Below, in pieces: positions 6,036 to 7,623 of a stretch of 7,623 nt of DNA. The translations under genes and the position numbers were made by a program. The notes below the pieces were generated by a model. It saw only the letters and a list, made by a program, of their open reading frames with translations. It was not told the origin of the DNA and did not search any database. Source of the DNA: Erysipelotrichaceae bacterium. GTDB taxonomy: Bacteria; Bacillota_I; Bacilli_A; Erysipelotrichales; Erysipelotrichaceae. The stretch's first letter is position 1; each line of letters begins with the position of its first letter. The stretch covers positions 1-7,623 of the forward strand of contig CAAEDX010000006.1 of assembly GCA_900754715.1 (NCBI GenBank), in the 5' to 3' direction.

Positions 6036-6683
6036 TCAGTCATATTTTTCGATGTTCACCGTAGCAATCGCTGATTGATTCGGTTTCCCCGTAACAAGAT
6101 CCTGCGGCGCAGGCACCAGCATCATGAAGCCGTCTTTCCCATATCGTTTTTCATAGCCTTGCGCATATTCCTGATCCACAGCGATATGCTGGACTTCTCC
6201 GATCACCATGGATGTGATCCCCGCGCCGCTGAGATCTTGCATCGATCTTAAGGTGCATTCCATCTGGATGAATGCTTCTTGGATAACCGGGGCATGGATC
6301 GTCTTCGCCTCGGAAAGTCCAACCCCGCCTGCCTCAAACTCATCCGTTTCCATCTCATTTTGATGGATCGTGTCTACTAACCGATCGTAATCGCTGATCG
6401 GCAGAAAGTTGATGCAGAAGCACTTCTCTCTCTGGATATTGGCATAAGTATGCGTATGCTGATACAGATTTCCCATTACCGCAAAGAAAGCGGTCTTATC
6501 ACCGTGAAAGCTGCTCCATGCATGAAAACAGACATTTGGCTTTCCATTATCTTTCCAAGTGGTGATTGCAAACAAGACTGAAGGTATTCCCGCAGTGACT
6601 TCAAAGTGTGAAAAAAGTTCAAATTCTTCCGGATACAAAGCGTCAAAATACTTGGGAAACGCTTTCCCGATTGCTATTTTCAT
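6036..6683 (-). CDS. Flavin reductase family protein (DIM6/NTAB-like FMN-binding)
   Basis: This 215-residue protein fits the flavin reductase-like, FMN-binding split-barrel family. VTAGIPSVLFAITTWKDNG (29-47), NVCFHAWSSFHGDKTAFFAVM (50-70) and TYANIQREKCFCINFL (79-94) are the usual order: substrate/flavin loop, barrel strand, then the T.NI...CVN-like element. MVIGEVQHIAV (159-169) is the late strand seen in this family. Members reduce flavins or bind FMN to reduce small molecules; the partner is unknown. AGGAGG (complement of 6691-6696) sits 7 nt from the ATG at 6683 and 4 nt from an adjacent ATG at 6686, so either Met may be used. The open frame continues to 6725, but that ATG overlaps the promoter. 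It precedes the TIGR04076 gene. Given the regulator-like dyad at its promoter, control by a redox-sensing repressor is plausible. Confidence 0.85.
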   Translation of the reverse strand: MKIAIGKAFPKYFDALYPEEFELFSHFEVTAGIPSVLFAITTWKDNGKPNVCFHAWSSFHGDKTAFFAVMGNLYQHTHTYANIQREKCFCINFLPISDYDRLVDTIHQNEMETDEFEAGGVGLSEAKTIHAPVIQEAFIQMECTLRSMQDLSGAGITSMVIGEVQHIAVDQEYAQGYEKRYGKDGFMMLVPAPQDLVTGKPNQSAIATVNIEKYD

Positions 6684-6705
6684 CATCACACCTCCTGTTG
6701 TCTTC

Positions 6706-6728
6706 ATTATACCATGTCTGTTCATGGT
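6706..6728 (-). promoter_or_regulatory. Extended -10 promoter with overlapping operator dyad for the flavin reductase
   Basis: On the minus strand a perfect TATAAT (6706-6711) is preceded by TGG, an extended -10 (TGGTATAAT). No good -35 is seen. Directly upstream, ACCATG (6711-6716) and CATGGT (6723-6728) form a perfect 6-6-6 inverted repeat that fills the expected spacer and touches the -10. A protein bound there would block RNA polymerase, so this is a strong repressor-site candidate. Confidence 0.65.
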
Positions 6729-6827
6729 TTATAGAAACATTCAATCTGTGTGAGATATTCCTGACAGAAAATCAATTCTCTTTAAGCTGGTTCAGATACA
6801 CATGCATATATCCATACTTTTCTTGTT

Positions 6828-6861
6828 CGCTCCTTTCTTTTTCGAATGAAAGAAAGGAGTG
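6828..6861. repeat. Long perfect hairpin (11-bp inverted repeat)
   Basis: CTCCTTTCTTT (6830-6840) and AAAGAAAGGAG (6849-6859) are perfect arms around an 8-nt loop. One G-U and one C-G pair extend the stem to 13. As plus-strand RNA the right arm is an SD-like GAAAGGAG that the left arm would mask. No T-run follows, so it is not a standard terminator. Confidence 0.6.
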
Positions 6862-7024
6862 TGGGGGACCCTTGTTTGAAGTCTTAACGAGAAATACAGA
6901 AATGAATAAAGAATAGAGAGAATTTTGTTTCAAACTCACTCTTCCTCTTAATAATATATGAATTTACATTAAGAAGCAGATTGCATTTAGATTTGTAAGA
7001 ACAGATTTCGATTGATACAGGTGT

Positions 7025-7055
7025 AAAATCGCAAGAAGTTGCGATTTTTTCTTTT
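7025..7055 (+). terminator. Strong intrinsic terminator with no evident upstream gene
   Basis: AAAATCGCAA (7025-7034) and TTGCGATTTT (7039-7048) form a perfect 10-bp stem with a GAAG loop, followed by further T and CTTTT. The arms also allow function on the minus strand, since A residues precede the stem less richly there. On the plus strand no recognised gene ends before it, so it may close an unannotated RNA or a lost gene. Confidence 0.7.
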
Positions 7056-7072
7056 GATCGTGGCCAATTTTA

Positions 7073-7101
7073 TAGACTACTATCCAAATTCGCTGTATAC
7101 T
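7073..7101 (+). promoter_or_regulatory. Promoter candidate for the HTH regulator and zinc-ribbon genes
   Basis: TAGACT (7073-7078) and TATACT (7096-7101) are separated by 17 nt, a fair sigma-A pair. It lies just after the terminator at 7025-7055 and about 40 nt before the TTG start at 7141. Confidence 0.5.
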
Positions 7102-7140
7102 TATGTTGAGCTAAAATAATTGGAAAGTGAGGTGCATGTT

Positions 7141-7356
7141 TTGAGAATAAGCTATAAAAAGTTATGGGTTCTGCTCGCAGAAAGGGAAATTTCTCAGGTT
7201 GCGTTCAGAAGAGACTTGAATATAGCAACCGGAACAATGACAAAACTGAGAAGGAATGAAGAAGTAGCAATTTCAATCTTACTGCGAATATGCGAATATC
7301 TCGATTGCAATATAGGTGATATATGCGATGCAGTTAAAGAAGAACAAAGTTTTTAA
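7141..7356 (+). CDS. Small Cro/C1-type (XRE) helix-turn-helix regulator
   Basis: This 71-residue, single-domain DNA-binding protein resembles the short YozG/Cro-like group: ISYKKLWVLLAEREISQVAFRR (about 3-24), then LNIATGTMTKLRRNEEVAISILLRICEYLDCNIGDI (26-61). The HTH is at about 18-40, and the CxYLDCNIGDI ending is characteristic of the group. I chose the TTG at 7141 because AGTGAGG (7126-7132) is 8 nt upstream and homologous sequence starts at RISYK. A TTG at 7120 in the same frame lacks a ribosome binding site. A zinc-ribbon gene follows 24 bp downstream, likely in the same transcript. The target is unknown; such regulators are common in mobile or accessory DNA and often control their own operon. 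Confidence 0.85.
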   Translation: MRISYKKLWVLLAEREISQVAFRRDLNIATGTMTKLRRNEEVAISILLRICEYLDCNIGDICDAVKEEQSF

Positions 7357-7380
7357 GAATAGGAAAGAGGGATTTTTATT

Positions 7381-7623
7381 ATGCCATATTGTCCAAGTTG
7401 TGGAGCAAAGCTAAACAAAGGAGATCGTTTCTGCCATGAGTGTGGAAAACCGATAAATGATGTACAAAGTCATGATTCGATCAGAAAAGAAGAGTACGTT
7501 GGAAAAGTTTTTAAGTGTCCAAATTGTGGAGGTATTATTACTGAATCTACAATTGTATGTCCGGAATGCGGATTTGAAATTACTGGAAGAGACGCCGTTT
7601 CTTCAGTCCAGGAATTTGAAAAA
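7381..7623 (+). CDS. Zinc-ribbon protein (partial, C-terminus off the right edge)
   Basis: Eighty-one codons are visible. The protein starts with a zinc ribbon of the form CPSCGAKL...FCHECGKP (Cys4, 7, 18, 21), followed by a second with KCPNCGG...VCPECGFE (Cys46, 49, 60, 63). Both have paired CxxC knuckles, as in double zinc-ribbon proteins. Many such proteins carry a membrane or unknown domain after the ribbons, but that part is outside the window, so no function can be named. The ATG at 7381 has AAAGAGGG (7364-7371) upstream. It is downstream of, and probably co-transcribed with, the HTH regulator. Confidence 0.9.
   Translation, partial: MPYCPSCGAKLNKGDRFCHECGKPINDVQSHDSIRKEEYVGKVFKCPNCGGIITESTIVCPECGFEITGRDAVSSVQEFEK

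Larger units (their letters stand above)
6753..7072. other. AT-rich intergenic segment without a recognised gene
   Basis: The base composition changes visibly here compared with the left 6.7 kb. The stretch contains a long hairpin (6828-6861), an imperfect 17-bp repeat pair (AAGAAGCAGATTGCATT at 6971-6987 and AAGAACAGATTTCGATT at 6997-7013) and a strong plus-strand terminator (7025-7050). A 14-codon TTG-started frame (6872-6916) follows a GAAAGGAG, but its 12-nt spacing and lack of resemblance to a known peptide make it doubtful. No tRNA, insertion sequence or attachment site was recognised. Confidence 0.5.

Noticed and set aside
6828..7055. CRISPR array or tRNA in the AT-rich gap
   Set aside because: The repeats are too few and imperfect for CRISPR, and no cloverleaf or CCA-like end is visible.

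Overview
The window looks like chromosomal DNA of an anaerobic Bacillota (Firmicutes) bacterium, possibly a gut Erysipelotrichia or Clostridia lineage. The reasons are strong AGGAGG-type ribosome binding sites, GTG and TTG starts, an HxlR regulator, a ferredoxin-fused nitroreductase, a BDH-type iron alcohol dehydrogenase and a TIGR04076-type protein. The lineage is inferred from gene content only. TGA ends several intact genes, so the standard bacterial code applies.

Layout. (1) 1-722 (-) is the N-terminal 240 codons of a nitroreductase carrying a 2x[4Fe-4S] ferredoxin domain; it runs off the left edge. (2) 902-1228 (+) is a divergent HxlR-family regulator interrupted by an in-frame TGA exactly where the family has a conserved Trp, so it is a very recent pseudogene, a readthrough gene or a sequencing error. 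Two overlapping palindromes lie just before its ribosome binding site. (3) 1229-1536 is a convergent intergenic stretch with a terminator, a stray AAGTACTT palindrome and an imperfect 19-bp direct repeat. (4) 4042 to 1537 (-) is a likely three-gene operon: short-chain dehydrogenase, iron-containing alcohol dehydrogenase, and a lipoprotein with a cyclophilin-like domain. It has a clear sigma-A type promoter at 4071-4099 and an inverted repeat upstream of it. (5) 4411-5310 (+) is a CorA-type divalent metal transporter. (6) 6683 to 5530 (-) is a flavin reductase-like protein followed by a Cys-rich TIGR04076-type protein, with a good terminator at 5464-5495. A perfect inverted repeat fills the space just upstream of an extended -10 box. 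(7) From about 6750 the DNA becomes visibly more AT-rich. It holds a long hairpin, a strong plus-strand terminator with no visible gene before it, and then a small Cro/C1-type HTH regulator and a zinc-ribbon protein that is cut by the right edge.

Most of the window reads as a redox and aldehyde/quinone-handling neighbourhood: an Fd-nitroreductase, two NAD(P)H dehydrogenases and a flavin reductase, with dyad-symmetric operator candidates at three of the promoters. I found no clearly new system. The most unusual items are the single nonsense codon in the HxlR regulator and the orphan terminator region in the AT-rich segment.
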